Of a stretch of 64,000 bases of DNA, positions 27,415-36,391 are shown piece by piece. The DNA is from Flavobacterium jumunjinense (lineage in GTDB: Bacteria > Bacteroidota > Bacteroidia > Flavobacteriales > Flavobacteriaceae): NCBI RefSeq assembly GCF_021650975.2, contig NZ_CP091285.1, positions 3,782,001 to 3,846,000 on the forward strand. The letters are read 5' to 3'. Below the pieces are notes generated by a model. It had not been told where the DNA came from. It made no database searches and was given only the letters and a program-made list of their open reading frames with translations. Each line of letters begins with the position of its first letter. Within the stretch, counting starts at the first letter, position 1. Position numbers and translations under genes: made by a program.

Positions 27415-27420
27415 TAAACA
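27405..27420. promoter_or_regulatory. Operator copy 4, on the XRE promoter
   Basis: GTTACATTTGTAAACA. It contains the -7 element of the XRE gene, consistent with autorepression. Confidence 0.7.
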
Positions 27421-27449
27421 CTCTAAAGTGTTATTCCTAACTTAATACA

Positions 27450-27465
27450 GTTTACAATGGTAAAC
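27450..27465. promoter_or_regulatory. Operator copy 5, spanning the XRE start codon
   Basis: GTTTACAATGGTAAAC, a perfect 6-bp inverted repeat whose centre AATG contains the ATG start codon (27457-27459). The first residues of the protein are therefore constrained by the site. Confidence 0.7.
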
Positions 27466-27939
27466 ATTGATGATTTCATAAAAAGACTCGAAAAACTACT
27501 TGAATATTACAATTTATCTGCATCTGCTTTTGCAGATAAGATAGATGTGCAGCGTTCAAGTATATCTCACCTCCTTTCAGGAAGAAATAAACCTAGTTTA
27601 GATTTTGTTCTAAAAGTGGTTGAAGAATTTCCGGATGTAGATTTGTATTGGATATTAAATGGAAAAGGAAGTTTTCCAAAAGAAGAAGAAAAAAAATTGG
27701 AAGAGAAAAAAACAACTCATACTCCAACGAATGAAAATTTAAAAGAAAAAATTGGAACCGAAGAAAAAAACAATTTATTTAGTGATATTGACAACCCTCA
27801 AAATACGCGCGTATTTGAAAATTTTTCAGACCAAGAGTCGAATACGCAAAATTTAGAGCCAAAAAAAAACAACTCGGATATTGACCGAATTGTCGTTTTT
27901 TATAAAAATGGTACGTTTAAGAACTATACACCCGAATAA
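27457..27939 (+). CDS. XRE-family HTH regulator, probably autoregulated
   Basis: 160 residues. The N-terminal HTH (KRLEKLLEYYNLSASAFADK, VQRSSISHLLSGRNKPSLDF, VDLYWILNGKGSFP) is typical of flavobacterial XRE proteins. The C-terminal ~90 residues are a charged, low-complexity linker ending in a short conserved-looking tail (DIDRIVVFYKNGTFKNYTPE). No peptidase domain like that of LexA/CI is seen. Five palindromes in its own divergent control region and one before the ABC transporter permease gene suggest a small local regulon. The stop codon abuts that of the convergent acyltransferase gene with no gap. Confidence 0.85.
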   Translation: MVNIDDFIKRLEKLLEYYNLSASAFADKIDVQRSSISHLLSGRNKPSLDFVLKVVEEFPDVDLYWILNGKGSFPKEEEKKLEEKKTTHTPTNENLKEKIGTEEKNNLFSDIDNPQNTRVFENFSDQESNTQNLEPKKNNSDIDRIVVFYKNGTFKNYTPE

Positions 27940-28497
27940 TTAATCAATTGTAGTAAAACTATTTTGAGGAATTTTACCAATTACACCTTTATAATAGGAT
28001 TTTAGAACTTTCATGTCCTTTTCAATATCTCCAGTTGGATAAAAAGGTGTATTATAAACAACTTGTTTCTTTCCATAATCGAAAGCAACAGGAATAATTG
28101 GAATATTTGCCTTCATTGCCATATAATAGAAACCCGTTTTCCATTCCTCTACTTTTTTCCTAGTTCCTTCTGGTGCTAAAGCCAATCTAAAAATTTCATG
28201 TTCTGCAAATACTTTAGCAATTGCATCAACTTTATTTTCTTTTTTACCTCTATTTAAAGGAGCACCACCAACCCATCTGAAAAAATAATTAAAAGGAAAA
28301 ATGAATAATTCCTTTTTAGCTAGAAAATTGATTTGCTTTTTAAGAATTCCTCTAGAAAAAATTCCAAGGAAAAAATCCCACCAACTTGTATGTGGAACCG
28401 CAATAATAATACATTTCTTAACTTCGTCATTAATTGTACCTACTACTTCCCAACCAAAGATTGAGCAAAATATAAATCGATATATTTTTTGTTTCAT
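27940..28497 (-). CDS. 1-acyl-glycerol-3-phosphate acyltransferase family protein
   Basis: 185 residues, PlsC-type. The catalytic H-x4-D motif is AVPHTSWWDF (H36, D41); the phosphate-binding block is LALAPEGTRKK, and IPIIPVAFDYG follows as expected. It is membrane-associated through the hydrophobic N-terminus (IYRFIFCSIFGWEVVG). It is shorter than PlsC (about 240 residues), as in the Bacteroidota subgroup that acylates lysophospholipids or other membrane lipids. Its acyl acceptor is not certain. Confidence 0.88.
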   Translation of the reverse strand: MKQKIYRFIFCSIFGWEVVGTINDEVKKCIIIAVPHTSWWDFFLGIFSRGILKKQINFLAKKELFIFPFNYFFRWVGGAPLNRGKKENKVDAIAKVFAEHEIFRLALAPEGTRKKVEEWKTGFYYMAMKANIPIIPVAFDYGKKQVVYNTPFYPTGDIEKDMKVLKSYYKGVIGKIPQNSFTTID

Positions 28498-28552
28498 TAG
28501 TTATGATTTGCTGTAAAATTAAAATTATATTTACAATTAGAAAGAATTTTAT

Positions 28553-29224
28553 ATGATTAAAAGATTATTAAGTTATTTATTCCCGATTACCATTTTTGAA
28601 AAAAAATCTTCTATTAGTGAAAACTTAGAAGTTACCTGGAATAATGGTAAACTTGTTTTAGATTCTAAAAATACAAATTATTCTTATGGTAGCTTACAAA
28701 AAGTGCTTCGAAAAGGTTTGTCTTATATTGGTTTCGACAAAATTTCAACAATGAACGAAATTCTTGTTTTAGGTGTTGCTGGAGGAAGTGTTGTAAAAAC
28801 ATTAGTAGATGAAATAAAATGTAAAGCTTATATTATAGGAGTAGAAATTGATGAAAGTGTTATTGAAATTTCTAACACCTATTTTGGCTTAGATAAAATT
28901 CCAAATTATAAAACAGTTATAGCAGATGCTTCTCAATTTGTTTCAGAAACTACCCGCACATACGATTTGATTATTATTGATATTTTTCACGATTCGAAAA
29001 TGCCCGATTTTTTATTTAGTCAAGAGTTTATCAATGCTATTAAAAAAATTGTAACCAAAAATGGTTTTATTTTATTCAACACAATGCTACTTGATGAAAC
29101 TAATGAAACACGAAATGTTGACTTTATGAAACATTTTGAAAAAGATATTTACATTTGTAAAACATTTTCAAATGTTGAATATTATAATCAGTTAATAATT
29201 ATAGAAAAAAACAAAATAGATTAG
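28553..29224 (+). CDS. Spermidine-synthase-like methyltransferase-fold protein
   Basis: 223 residues. The Rossmann core has the motifs of the spermidine synthase family: ILVLGVAGGSVVKTLVDEI, IIGVEIDESVIEISNTYF, VIADASQFVSE and YDLIIIDIFHDSKMP. It lacks the N-terminal beta domain of full SpeE (about 280 residues), so it is probably one of the spermidine-synthase-like proteins whose substrate is unknown. Divergent from the acyltransferase gene; convergent with the ABC transporter pair. Confidence 0.75.
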   Translation: MIKRLLSYLFPITIFEKKSSISENLEVTWNNGKLVLDSKNTNYSYGSLQKVLRKGLSYIGFDKISTMNEILVLGVAGGSVVKTLVDEIKCKAYIIGVEIDESVIEISNTYFGLDKIPNYKTVIADASQFVSETTRTYDLIIIDIFHDSKMPDFLFSQEFINAIKKIVTKNGFILFNTMLLDETNETRNVDFMKHFEKDIYICKTFSNVEYYNQLIIIEKNKID

Positions 29225-29229
29225 AATCG

Positions 29230-29907
29230 TTAAAAATCTAACTTATCCAGTTTTGACTGTATTGAAAATTCTTTCATTTCATTTTCTAATATGCTAAAAT
29301 TTTCTTTTTTTACGCTCTTATTAATTTTCCCATCTTTAAGAACAAAAATTTCATCGCAAGTATCACTTAGTGTAGAAAAAATATGAGAAGAAATCAAAAC
29401 TGCTTTTCCTGATTTTTTCAATCTATGAATTAATTCTGTTATAACTATGTTACTTTGAATATCAACTCCATTAAAAGGTTCGTCTAAAATATAAAAATTA
29501 TTTTTCTGAAATAAAATTGCAGTTAGTGCCAATTTCTTTTTCATTCCAGTAGAATACGTAGCGGCATACTGATTTAAAGGAAGATCAAAAATATTTTTAT
29601 CCTCAAAATCCATTGGTGGCATTTTTCTAGCAACACATAATAATTGAAGATATTCTTTAGCTGTAATCTTTGAAAAAAAGAAAGATTCAGTTTGAAGGTA
29701 ACCTAACTTTTCTTTTAAAATTCCATAATCACTTGAAATAACTCCTGTATAGGATTCTAATCCCGATATGCAATTGAATAACGTAGTTTTGCCTGCTCCA
29801 TTCTCGCCCACAATTCCGTAAACTTTTCCTTTTTCAAAAGAAAGATTAATATTCGATAAAATTATATTTTTACCAAAAGACTTACTTACATTTTCAATTT
29901 TAATCAT
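29230..29907 (-). CDS. ABC transporter ATP-binding protein
   Basis: 225 residues. Walker A VGENGAGKTTLF, signature YSTGMKKKLALTA, Walker B FYILDEPFNGVD and the H-loop ISSHIFS are present. The start overlaps the stop of the permease gene by 4 nt, so the two are translationally coupled and form one transporter of the ABC-2-like export class. Substrate unknown. Confidence 0.93.
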   Translation of the reverse strand: MIKIENVSKSFGKNIILSNINLSFEKGKVYGIVGENGAGKTTLFNCISGLESYTGVISSDYGILKEKLGYLQTESFFFSKITAKEYLQLLCVARKMPPMDFEDKNIFDLPLNQYAATYSTGMKKKLALTAILFQKNNFYILDEPFNGVDIQSNIVITELIHRLKKSGKAVLISSHIFSTLSDTCDEIFVLKDGKINKSVKKENFSILENEMKEFSIQSKLDKLDF

Positions 29908-30821
29908 ACTAATACATCATTTAACTTTTTTATTGACTGAACATATAAATACGGAAGTATTAAAACAAGTATTGGTGGAAACCAAACCAAAAAAGCAAGC
30001 ACTACTCCTTCTCTAATGAAAATAGCATCTGGATAAGCAGCATATTTTGCTAACATTCCTGTTAGAATGAAAAAATAACTTAAGCAAAGAATGCCTACAA
30101 TTGTAATTATTTCATTTTGGAAAAATAGACATAATGCAATAACAATTGGCAAACATAATAATGTTGAATACAAGACAATAATCTTGAATTTATAAAATAT
30201 AAATTCTTTAGGACTCATGGAATAGATCCAAACATAAAAAGCACTTTCTGGTTTTGTATAAAAATTCAAACATATAAATTGAACCATTAATATTGAAAAA
30301 AATCCTAAGTTTAAATTTTCTGCACGAATCGACATAAAAGTTAAAAAATAAGCTAAAATGAAAACGGAAAATGTTTTTCTAAATCCAATACAAAATTCAA
30401 AAGGATGTTTAAAAAAAGGAGTTTTAATTGAAACATTAAATGTATTCTCATAAGTCATTAATGCTAAAATAAAACCTAATACAAATAGCAAAAAGGCTGT
30501 TATAAAATATTCCTTATAAATTAGAAAAAAAATAAATGGTATTAGAATCAAACTATTTTCAGCGATTCTAATCTTAAAGTAATCCGTTTTTGAAAAAGTA
30601 AATTTTAGAAAATCGTTCTTCTTTTTTTCTCCTAATTGAAAAATTAAACTTAATCCAAGAAATAAATAAAAGAAAGTTGCATAATCTGTTCTAGAAAATA
30701 ATTCATTGGAAGCATAAAAGAATAAAAAAGGTGTGCAACCGTAAACTAAAATGGGTGGTATTCCAAATTCAGACAAATGACGATTCATCATTCGGATTTG
30801 CAATTCAAAATATTCTTTCAT
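29904..30821 (-). CDS. ABC transporter permease subunit
   Basis: 305 residues with about eight hydrophobic segments (for example PPILVYGCTPFLFFYASNEL, FLYLFLGLSLIFQLG, YFITAFLLFVLGFILALMTY, IVGILCLSYFFILTGMLAKY). It precedes and overlaps the ATPase gene. The gene begins 6 nt after an operator matching the XRE sites at 27 kb, so it may be co-regulated with the M14 peptidase. Confidence 0.85.
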   Translation of the reverse strand: MKEYFELQIRMMNRHLSEFGIPPILVYGCTPFLFFYASNELFSRTDYATFFYLFLGLSLIFQLGEKKKNDFLKFTFSKTDYFKIRIAENSLILIPFIFFLIYKEYFITAFLLFVLGFILALMTYENTFNVSIKTPFFKHPFEFCIGFRKTFSVFILAYFLTFMSIRAENLNLGFFSILMVQFICLNFYTKPESAFYVWIYSMSPKEFIFYKFKIIVLYSTLLCLPIVIALCLFFQNEIITIVGILCLSYFFILTGMLAKYAAYPDAIFIREGVVLAFLVWFPPILVLILPYLYVQSIKKLNDVLV

Positions 30822-30826
30822 TTTTA

Positions 30827-30842
30827 GTTTACATTTGTAAAT
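30827..30842. promoter_or_regulatory. Sixth copy of the XRE-type operator, before the ABC permease gene
   Basis: GTTTACATTTGTAAAT, arms TTTACA/TGTAAA identical to the sites around 27.2-27.5 kb. It lies in the 23-bp gap between kdsB and the permease gene, 6 bp before the permease start codon. Confidence 0.7.
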
Positions 30843-30844
30843 AT

Positions 30845-31576
30845 CTAATTACTAATAATTTGTCTTGCTTTTTCTAAATCTTCAAGAGTATCAATACCTA
30901 TACTTGCATGAGTGGTTTCTACCATTTTTATGCGCTTTCCATATTCTAAATAGCGCAATTGTTCTAATTTCTCAGATGCTTCTAATGCCAACATTGGTAA
31001 ACGATAAAAATCTAATAATGCTTCTTTTCTAAAGGCATAAATTCCAATATGTTTCATATAGCGAACACCTACATTTTCTTCTCTAGGATATGGAATTACG
31101 GAACGTGAAAAATAGAGTGCGAAATTTTGTTGATCTACAATTACTTTAACATTATTTGGATTTTCAATCTCTTTTTTGTCTTTTATTTCATACATTAAAG
31201 ACGCTAAATCTACTTTTTTGTCCAGATCATTTTCGAAAATTTCAATCACTTTTTGCAGTGGTTCAGTGTTAATAAAAGGCTCATCACCTTGCACATTTAT
31301 AACAATATCAACCTCTAAATTTTCAACTGCTTCAGCAATTCTATCACTACCACTTTCATGTTCTTTTATACTCATAATGGCCTTTCCATTATTTGTAATT
31401 ATCTCATTATAAATAAGTTCAGAATCGGTAACAACAAATACATCTGCAAACAAATTTGTATTTACAGCTGCTTCATAGGTTCTTAAAATTACTGTTTTTC
31501 CACCTAAATCTTGCATTAATTTTGCAGGAAAACGAGTGGAAGCATATCGAGCAGGAATTACAGCTATTATTTTCAT
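30845..31576 (-). CDS. kdsB: 3-deoxy-manno-octulosonate cytidylyltransferase
   Basis: 243 residues. Activates KDO with CTP to CMP-KDO for lipopolysaccharide core synthesis in the cytoplasm. Family blocks: [20 protein letters not shown] (nucleotide loop with the RxxSxRxPxK signature), [46 protein letters not shown] and [11 protein letters not shown]. An ATG at 31592-31594 would add six residues but lies at or before the expected transcription start, so the ATG at 31574-31576 is chosen, which also matches the family N-terminus. Confidence 0.95.
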   Translation of the reverse strand: MKIIAVIPARYASTRFPAKLMQDLGGKTVILRTYEAAVNTNLFADVFVVTDSELIYNEIITNNGKAIMSIKEHESGSDRIAEAVENLEVDIVINVQGDEPFINTEPLQKVIEIFENDLDKKVDLASLMYEIKDKKEIENPNNVKVIVDQQNFALYFSRSVIPYPREENVGVRYMKHIGIYAFRKEALLDFYRLPMLALEASEKLEQLRYLEYGKRIKMVETTHASIGIDTLEDLEKARQIISN

Positions 31577-31596
31577 TTGTGATTTTTTATGCACGT

Positions 31597-31604
31597 CAAA
31601 AATA
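31597..31604 (-). promoter_or_regulatory. -7 promoter element TATTTTTG of kdsB
   Basis: TAnnTTTG on the minus strand, 20 bp before the chosen kdsB start; it argues against the upstream ATG at 31594. Confidence 0.55.
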
Positions 31605-31650
31605 CATTTTATTTTAAAAAAATAATTATAATTTTAAATAACTTCTAAGC

Positions 31651-33075
31651 TTAATTTTCAAAATATTCATCTTTAAAACCAATCAAATATAATTTTTCTT
31701 TAGCCCTTGTCATTGCAGTATATAACCATCGCAAATACTCTTTATCGATACCGTTTGGTAAATAAGGTTGCTCAATAAAAACAGTATTCCATTGTCCACC
31801 TTGCGATTTATGACACGTAATTGCATAAGAAAACTTCACTTGCAAAGCATTAAAATGAGGGTTATTTTTCACTTTTAAAAACTTCTTATATTGCTGTGTT
31901 TCCTCTTCATAATCTTTCATAACTTCCTGATACAGTGTGTTCGATTCATCATAAGTTAATGAAGGAGACTCACTCGTTATAGTGTCTAAAAGCAATACTG
32001 TTTCAAAAGAAGGTTGATTTGGATAATCGATCATTCTAACAACCACATTTGCAAATTTGAAACCATAGAATTGTTGAATATTAACAATCTTTAAAACTTC
32101 AATAATATCACCATTTGCAATAAAACCAGCCTCAGATTCCTCTTGCAACCAAAAATAATTATTTTTAACCACCATCAATAAATCACCGCTGGAAAGTTCA
32201 CCTTCTCTACCTAAAATCTTCGTTCTAATTTGTTGATTGTATTGATTGGCTCTTTTGTTAGAACGCACAATAAAAGCCGTTTCCTCTTCTCCATTTTTTT
32301 CAAAAGATTCATAAATAGCATCTTGAATCTCATAACCATCAATCAAACGAACAATATCCTTAAAAGTATTCAATTGAAATTTAAAACTATCAAAAAAGTA
32401 CGATTTCAATAACTCTCGAAGTTCCGTTGCATTGAAAAGAATTCCAGATTCAACCGCTTGTCGCATAACCTCGTCTAACTCAATTTGCTTCACTTCTTTA
32501 TTAAAATGTAAAGACAGCATATCTGCATCTAAAGCAGGACTAACCTCTAAATTCACTGGTGGAAGCTGTGCAGTATCTCCTATAAAAATGATCTTGCAAT
32601 TCTTTCCCGCATCAACATAGAAAATTAAATCGTCTAAAAGCGATCCATTTTGATACATTTTAGAATCCTGAGAAGTATCTGATATCATTGAAGATTCATC
32701 AACAATAAAAATAGTGTCTTTAAACTTATTGGGTTGCAATTTAAATGAAACGGCACCCGATTTGTTTTTTTTAGGAAAATAAATCCTTTTGTGTATTGTA
32801 AAAGCAGGCTTTTGAGCATAATTGCTAATCACCTTTGCAGCACGACCTGTAGGAGCTAATAGAACATATTTTTTATCCACCGTTTGTAGGTGGTTTACTA
32901 AAGTTGAAATTATAGTTGTTTTTCCAGTTCCGGCATATCCTTTCAAAATAAAAATTTCATCTTTTTCATTATTTAAGATGAAATCGGCTACTTTTTGAAA
33001 AAAAATATCTTGTTTTAGAGTCGGATTAAAAGGGAAATTATTGCGTAACGTTTTGTAAAACAGTGCAGAAGTCAT
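31651..33075 (-). CDS. RecD-like superfamily 1B DNA helicase
   Basis: 474 residues from the ATG at 33073-33075; an in-frame ATG at 33174 would add a basic 33-residue extension unlike the family. Walker A LKGYAGTGKTTII, Walker B IFIVDESSMIS, motif III IGDTAQLPPV, and the C-terminal motifs YAITCHKSQGGQWNTVFIEQ and YTAMTRAKEKLYLIG define an AAA_30/UvrD_C_2 helicase of the RecD type. It lacks RecB/RecC partners nearby and is the usual stand-alone Flavobacteriaceae form; a 5'-3' helicase role in repair or replication is inferred. Confidence 0.88.
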   Translation of the reverse strand: MTSALFYKTLRNNFPFNPTLKQDIFFQKVADFILNNEKDEIFILKGYAGTGKTTIISTLVNHLQTVDKKYVLLAPTGRAAKVISNYAQKPAFTIHKRIYFPKKNKSGAVSFKLQPNKFKDTIFIVDESSMISDTSQDSKMYQNGSLLDDLIFYVDAGKNCKIIFIGDTAQLPPVNLEVSPALDADMLSLHFNKEVKQIELDEVMRQAVESGILFNATELRELLKSYFFDSFKFQLNTFKDIVRLIDGYEIQDAIYESFEKNGEEETAFIVRSNKRANQYNQQIRTKILGREGELSSGDLLMVVKNNYFWLQEESEAGFIANGDIIEVLKIVNIQQFYGFKFANVVVRMIDYPNQPSFETVLLLDTITSESPSLTYDESNTLYQEVMKDYEEETQQYKKFLKVKNNPHFNALQVKFSYAITCHKSQGGQWNTVFIEQPYLPNGIDKEYLRWLYTAMTRAKEKLYLIGFKDEYFEN

Positions 33076-33138
33076 TATTTTTATAAATTGTCTTGGAGAT
33101 TTTTTCAAATATACTGATGATTTTTTAAAGATTTTCTT

Positions 33139-33166
33139 TTGAGTAGAAAAAAAAATTGTAGATTTG
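33139..33166 (+). promoter_or_regulatory. Promoter TTG-N17-TAGATTTG
   Basis: TTG 33139-33141 and TAGATTTG 33159-33166, 31 bp before the start of the 253-aa gene. It lies inside the rejected N-terminal extension of the helicase gene. Confidence 0.65.
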
Positions 33167-33196
33167 CGTACCATTTTAACTAAAAAACTAATATAA

Positions 33197-33958
33197 ATGT
33201 TACTATTAATCCTTTATGTAATCATAACTTGCCTTGTTGCTATAGGTCTAGTTAAACTTATTGATAAATTTTTGCCTAGTGGTGCTAGAATTATAGTATC
33301 TGTGATTTTATGGGCAGCAACAGCTTTCTTAGCTTATTTAATTTATAGTTCTGTAATGAGACCTATTGAATTTGAAAAAGCAAAAGACGAGCGTTACAAA
33401 GCTGCAGTTCAAAAAATGATTGATCTTAAAAAAGCACAATTAGGATACAAAGCCATTCACGGTGAGTATGCAGACACTTTCGATAAGCTTGTAAACTTTA
33501 TTGATTCTGAAAAATTTGCAATTGTAACAAGAAGAGATACTTCTGTTATTGATGCTACAAAAAATCAAGCATATAATATTGTAACAGATGCAACTGGAAC
33601 TGGTGGTTATTTTAAAGATATTGTTGTTAAAGACACTATTGGATATGTAAGCGTTAGAGATTCTTTATTTAAAAATAACGACAGATACAAATCTTTAGAT
33701 ATAGTTAAATATAAAGGAGTTGAAGTACCTGTAACAATGAAAACAAGTTTTGTTATCAGAAATGAAACAAAATTACCAGTTTTTCAAGCAATTATAGATA
33801 AGAATGCATTACTTGTTGGTTTAGATGAAGAATTATTAGCTCAGGAAAACAAAGTAGAAGATATTAATGAAATTAATGGACCAGAAATTACTTTAGGTTC
33901 TTTAGTAGAAATAACTTTAACAGGAAACTGGCCAAAAAGATATGGTAGTAACGAATAA
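33197..33958 (+). CDS. Membrane-anchored protein of unknown function, first gene of the DUF3822-rsmD operon
   Basis: 253 residues. Two N-terminal membrane segments (LLLILYVIITCLVAIGLVKL and ARIIVSVILWAATAFLAYLI) precede a soluble periplasmic or cytoplasmic domain with a Lys/Ala-rich helix (YKAAVQKMIDLKKAQLGYKA) and repeated beta strands. It is a common partner of DUF3822 and rsmD in Flavobacteriaceae. It overlaps the next gene by 17 nt, indicating translational coupling. Confidence 0.78.
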   Translation: MLLLILYVIITCLVAIGLVKLIDKFLPSGARIIVSVILWAATAFLAYLIYSSVMRPIEFEKAKDERYKAAVQKMIDLKKAQLGYKAIHGEYADTFDKLVNFIDSEKFAIVTRRDTSVIDATKNQAYNIVTDATGTGGYFKDIVVKDTIGYVSVRDSLFKNNDRYKSLDIVKYKGVEVPVTMKTSFVIRNETKLPVFQAIIDKNALLVGLDEELLAQENKVEDINEINGPEITLGSLVEITLTGNWPKRYGSNE

Positions 33959-34754
33959 CGATATTACACAAAAAAATTATAAAAAGTTGTCCATTCAGGT
34001 TTCTCTGAATGGACTTTCTTTTTGTGTTTTCGATTTAATTACACAAAAAATAATTGCATTCAATACTACAGAGTTTTCAAGAAACAAAGTAATTGAAGAG
34101 CAATTATGGAAAACTTTTTTAGATAATTCTATCCTTGCAAATACCTACGACGAAATTGTTGTTTTACACGATAATAACTTAAACACTTTTGTCCCAAATT
34201 CACTATTCGATCCAGAATTTCTAGGCAGCTACCTCCAATACAATGTCAAAGTATTTAATACCGACTTGTTTAATTATGATAAAATAGAAAATTATTTTAT
34301 AAATAATGTATATGTACCCTATGTAAACATTAATAATTTTTTAATAGATCAATTCGGTAGTTTCGACTACAAAAATGTGAATACCATTTTAGTAACAAAG
34401 ATTTTAGATTATTCTATTGGTAATGATGACAAACAGGTTTTTGTTCATTTTCAAAAGAATTATTTTCAAATTATAGCAGTAAAGAATCAACAATTGTTAT
34501 TATTCAATTCTTTTGAATATGCAACTCCTGAAGATTTTATATATTATCTATTATTCACCTATGAACAATTGCAATTAAGTCCAGAAACTATTGCAACACA
34601 TTTATTAGGTATAATTGATAAAGACAATTCATATTTTAAAATTGCTTATAAATTTATTAGACATTGTAGTGTGTTAGATACTCAAAAATGGACTAATACT
34701 TTTGGGAAAACAGACGTAGAAATACGCCATAATTTTATATTATTTCATTCATGA
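33942..34754 (+). CDS. DUF3822 family protein
   Basis: 270 residues, soluble. The fold of this family is of the actin-like ATPase type by general character (short strands such as LSIQVSLNGLSFCVFDLI, IVVLHDNNLNTFVPNSLF, QVFVHFQKNYFQIIAVKNQQ), but no enzymatic activity is established. It almost always precedes rsmD in Flavobacteriaceae, and here overlaps rsmD by 4 nt. A link to ribosome maturation is inferred from that conserved order only. Confidence 0.82.
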   Translation: MVVTNNDITQKNYKKLSIQVSLNGLSFCVFDLITQKIIAFNTTEFSRNKVIEEQLWKTFLDNSILANTYDEIVVLHDNNLNTFVPNSLFDPEFLGSYLQYNVKVFNTDLFNYDKIENYFINNVYVPYVNINNFLIDQFGSFDYKNVNTILVTKILDYSIGNDDKQVFVHFQKNYFQIIAVKNQQLLLFNSFEYATPEDFIYYLLFTYEQLQLSPETIATHLLGIIDKDNSYFKIAYKFIRHCSVLDTQKWTNTFGKTDVEIRHNFILFHS

Positions 34755-35323
34755 GAATAATTTCAGGAAAACACAAAGGAAGAAGAATTGTAGCTCCAAA
34801 AAAACTACCTGTTAGACCAACAACAGATATGGCTAAAGAAGCACTCTTCAATATTATCAATAATCATTTCAATTTCAGTGACTTAAATGTTCTGGAATTA
34901 TTTGCAGGAACAGGAAATATTGGCTATGAGTTTGGTTCTAGAGGAAATACAAGAGTTATTGCAGTAGATGCAGATTATGGTTGCATTAGCTTCATAAGAA
35001 AAACAGCTACAGAATTAGAATTAGACATTACTCCTATTAAATCGGATGCGTTTTCCTATTTGGAAAGATGCAATACTACATTTGATATTATTTTTGCAGA
35101 TCCACCTTATGATTTATCTCAAGAAAATTTTGAAAAAATTGCAACACAATCATTTCAAAACAATATACTCGATGAAGAAGGAATGCTAATTATAGAACAT
35201 TCCAAACACACAAAATTAGACCAGGTAATCAATTTTTCATTTTCCAAACATTACGGTGGCACAACATTTTCCTTTTTTCAATATGAAATAGAAGAAGAAA
35301 CCGAAGAAGAGGAAGAAATATAA
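34751..35323 (+). CDS. rsmD: 16S rRNA (guanine(966)-N(2))-methyltransferase
   Basis: 190 residues. SAM-dependent methylation of G966 of 16S rRNA. Diagnostic: MRIISGKHKGRRIVAPKKLP, RPTTDMAKEALFNII, VLELFAGTGNIGYEFGSRG (SAM loop) and IIFADPPYDLS (catalytic DPPY). An acidic C-terminal tail (EIEEETEEEEEI) extends the usual length by some residues. It is the last gene of a three-gene overlapping operon. Confidence 0.95.
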   Translation: MRIISGKHKGRRIVAPKKLPVRPTTDMAKEALFNIINNHFNFSDLNVLELFAGTGNIGYEFGSRGNTRVIAVDADYGCISFIRKTATELELDITPIKSDAFSYLERCNTTFDIIFADPPYDLSQENFEKIATQSFQNNILDEEGMLIIEHSKHTKLDQVINFSFSKHYGGTTFSFFQYEIEEETEEEEEI

Positions 35324-35406
35324 TACCCCTTGTTATTTGAGTTTACAATAAGAGAAAAGATGATTTTTTCATGATAGAAAATTCAAATGATAGATGGTAT
35401 AAGCAT

Positions 35407-35452
35407 AAAAAAAGTTTTAACTGATTTTGACATCAATTAAAACTTTTTTTTG
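35407..35452 (+). terminator. Terminator after rsmD
   Basis: AAAAAAGTTTTAA / TTAAAACTTTTTT with a 16-nt loop, ending in a T-run. Confidence 0.75.
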
Positions 35453-35534
35453 TTCTAAATATAGTGTTTAACCAACACGTTAATAATATATTCCCAATAG
35501 ATTTAAAAACGAGCTAAAATTAAACCTTAAAATA

Positions 35535-35735
35535 TTATTTAAATTCACTCACCATTTTCAAAATAGTCTCAATTCCTTTCTGAGTTTCTTCTGCATCATC
35601 GTCAAAAAATGGAGGATTTGAATAATCATTTTCAGTAGTATCATTGATAAATTCTGAAATTTTCTCAATTATTTCAGCAGAATCTATCGCTAAAATCTTC
35701 TTTATTACATCAATTTTTAATTCTTGAATTTTCAT
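35535..35735 (-). CDS. Small unrecognised protein, antitoxin-like in outline
   Basis: 66 residues. The N-terminal half (MKIQELKIDVIKKILAIDSA) is a regular amphipathic helix of the sort found at the start of many small antitoxin-like or scaffold proteins; the C-terminal half is acidic (DDDAEETQKGIETIL). No toxin gene is adjacent, so an orphan antitoxin is a guess. The gene is flanked by non-coding sequence. Confidence 0.55.
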   Translation of the reverse strand: MKIQELKIDVIKKILAIDSAEIIEKISEFINDTTENDYSNPPFFDDDAEETQKGIETILKMVSEFK

Positions 35736-35958
35736 ATATAGCTATTTATTTATTTTCATTAATCAGTAAAAGCGCATTTTTTGTATTCCTTATTGTGTAG
35801 AAATTGCTAAAACCAATGCTCTAAAAACTAGATTTATAAAAACAATTATTCAATAACGAACTATTCCAAAAGTAAGAATTTTTAGAATTTAAATCAATGA
35901 AAATTAATTATTTAACCTATAAATAACATATTTATAGAAAAACTGTAGATTAAAAAAA

Positions 35959-36280
35959 GCAGACCTATAAGCCGGATTCTGTATCGCGCAAGCGCGACCC
36001 TTATCATTTATCTAGATTTTACATTACTGTAAAACTCAAGCTGTCTACCCTTCAACATCGAACGAGTCGCCCTTATCTAACCGAAGCTAGAATTGTTGAT
36101 ATACTTGACATTTCACCGCATAGAGTTTACCTGGTTTCACTACAGCATTACCTGTACATACTTTCTGTTGCACTTGTCCTCCTTGCCGAAGCAAGTGATG
36201 GGTGTTACCCATTATACTACTCTTTGGTGTCCGGACTTTCCTCCCTTCCGATTAATCGAAACGACGATAAGGCGGTCTGC
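35959..36280 (-). ncRNA. rnpB: RNase P RNA (bacterial type A)
   Basis: Catalytic RNA that matures tRNA 5' ends. On the minus strand the 5' end GCAGACCGCC pairs with ATAGGTCTGC at the 3' end (P1). The conserved cores are present: GGAGGAAAGTCCGGACACC-like GGGAGGAAAGTCCGGACAC near the 5' end and the 3' conserved ATCCGGCTTATAGGT segment. Length about 322 nt is slightly short but acceptable. A T-run follows at 35952-35958. The reading frame that crosses it on the plus strand is spurious. Confidence 0.95.
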
Positions 36281-36284
36281 GTTG

Positions 36285-36315
36285 CAAAAGTAGTTATTTA
36301 ACTTTCCTTATGCAA
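36285..36315 (-). promoter_or_regulatory. Promoter of rnpB (TTG-N20-TACTTTTG)
   Basis: On the minus strand, TTG at 36313-36315, a 20-bp spacer and TACTTTTG at 36285-36292, placing the transcription start at the RNA 5' end near 36278-36280. Confidence 0.75.
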
Positions 36316-36391
36316 TAGCACAATTGGCATTTATAATGACAACATTAATTCTTTTTTTTCTTACTTTTAGGTACTCCAAAATAAATCAACT

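Larger units (their letters stand above)
27145..27456. other. Divergent control region between the M14 peptidase and XRE genes
   Basis: 312 bp without coding potential. It contains five copies of a TTTACA-N2-TGTAAA-like palindrome, three next to the minus-strand start and two at the plus-strand start, and one promoter in each direction. The middle (27235-27380) holds no recognisable signal. Confidence 0.8.

Noticed and set aside
36093..36293. Plus-strand ORF of 66 codons
   Set aside because: Lies antisense to rnpB, whose conserved RNA structure explains the sequence.
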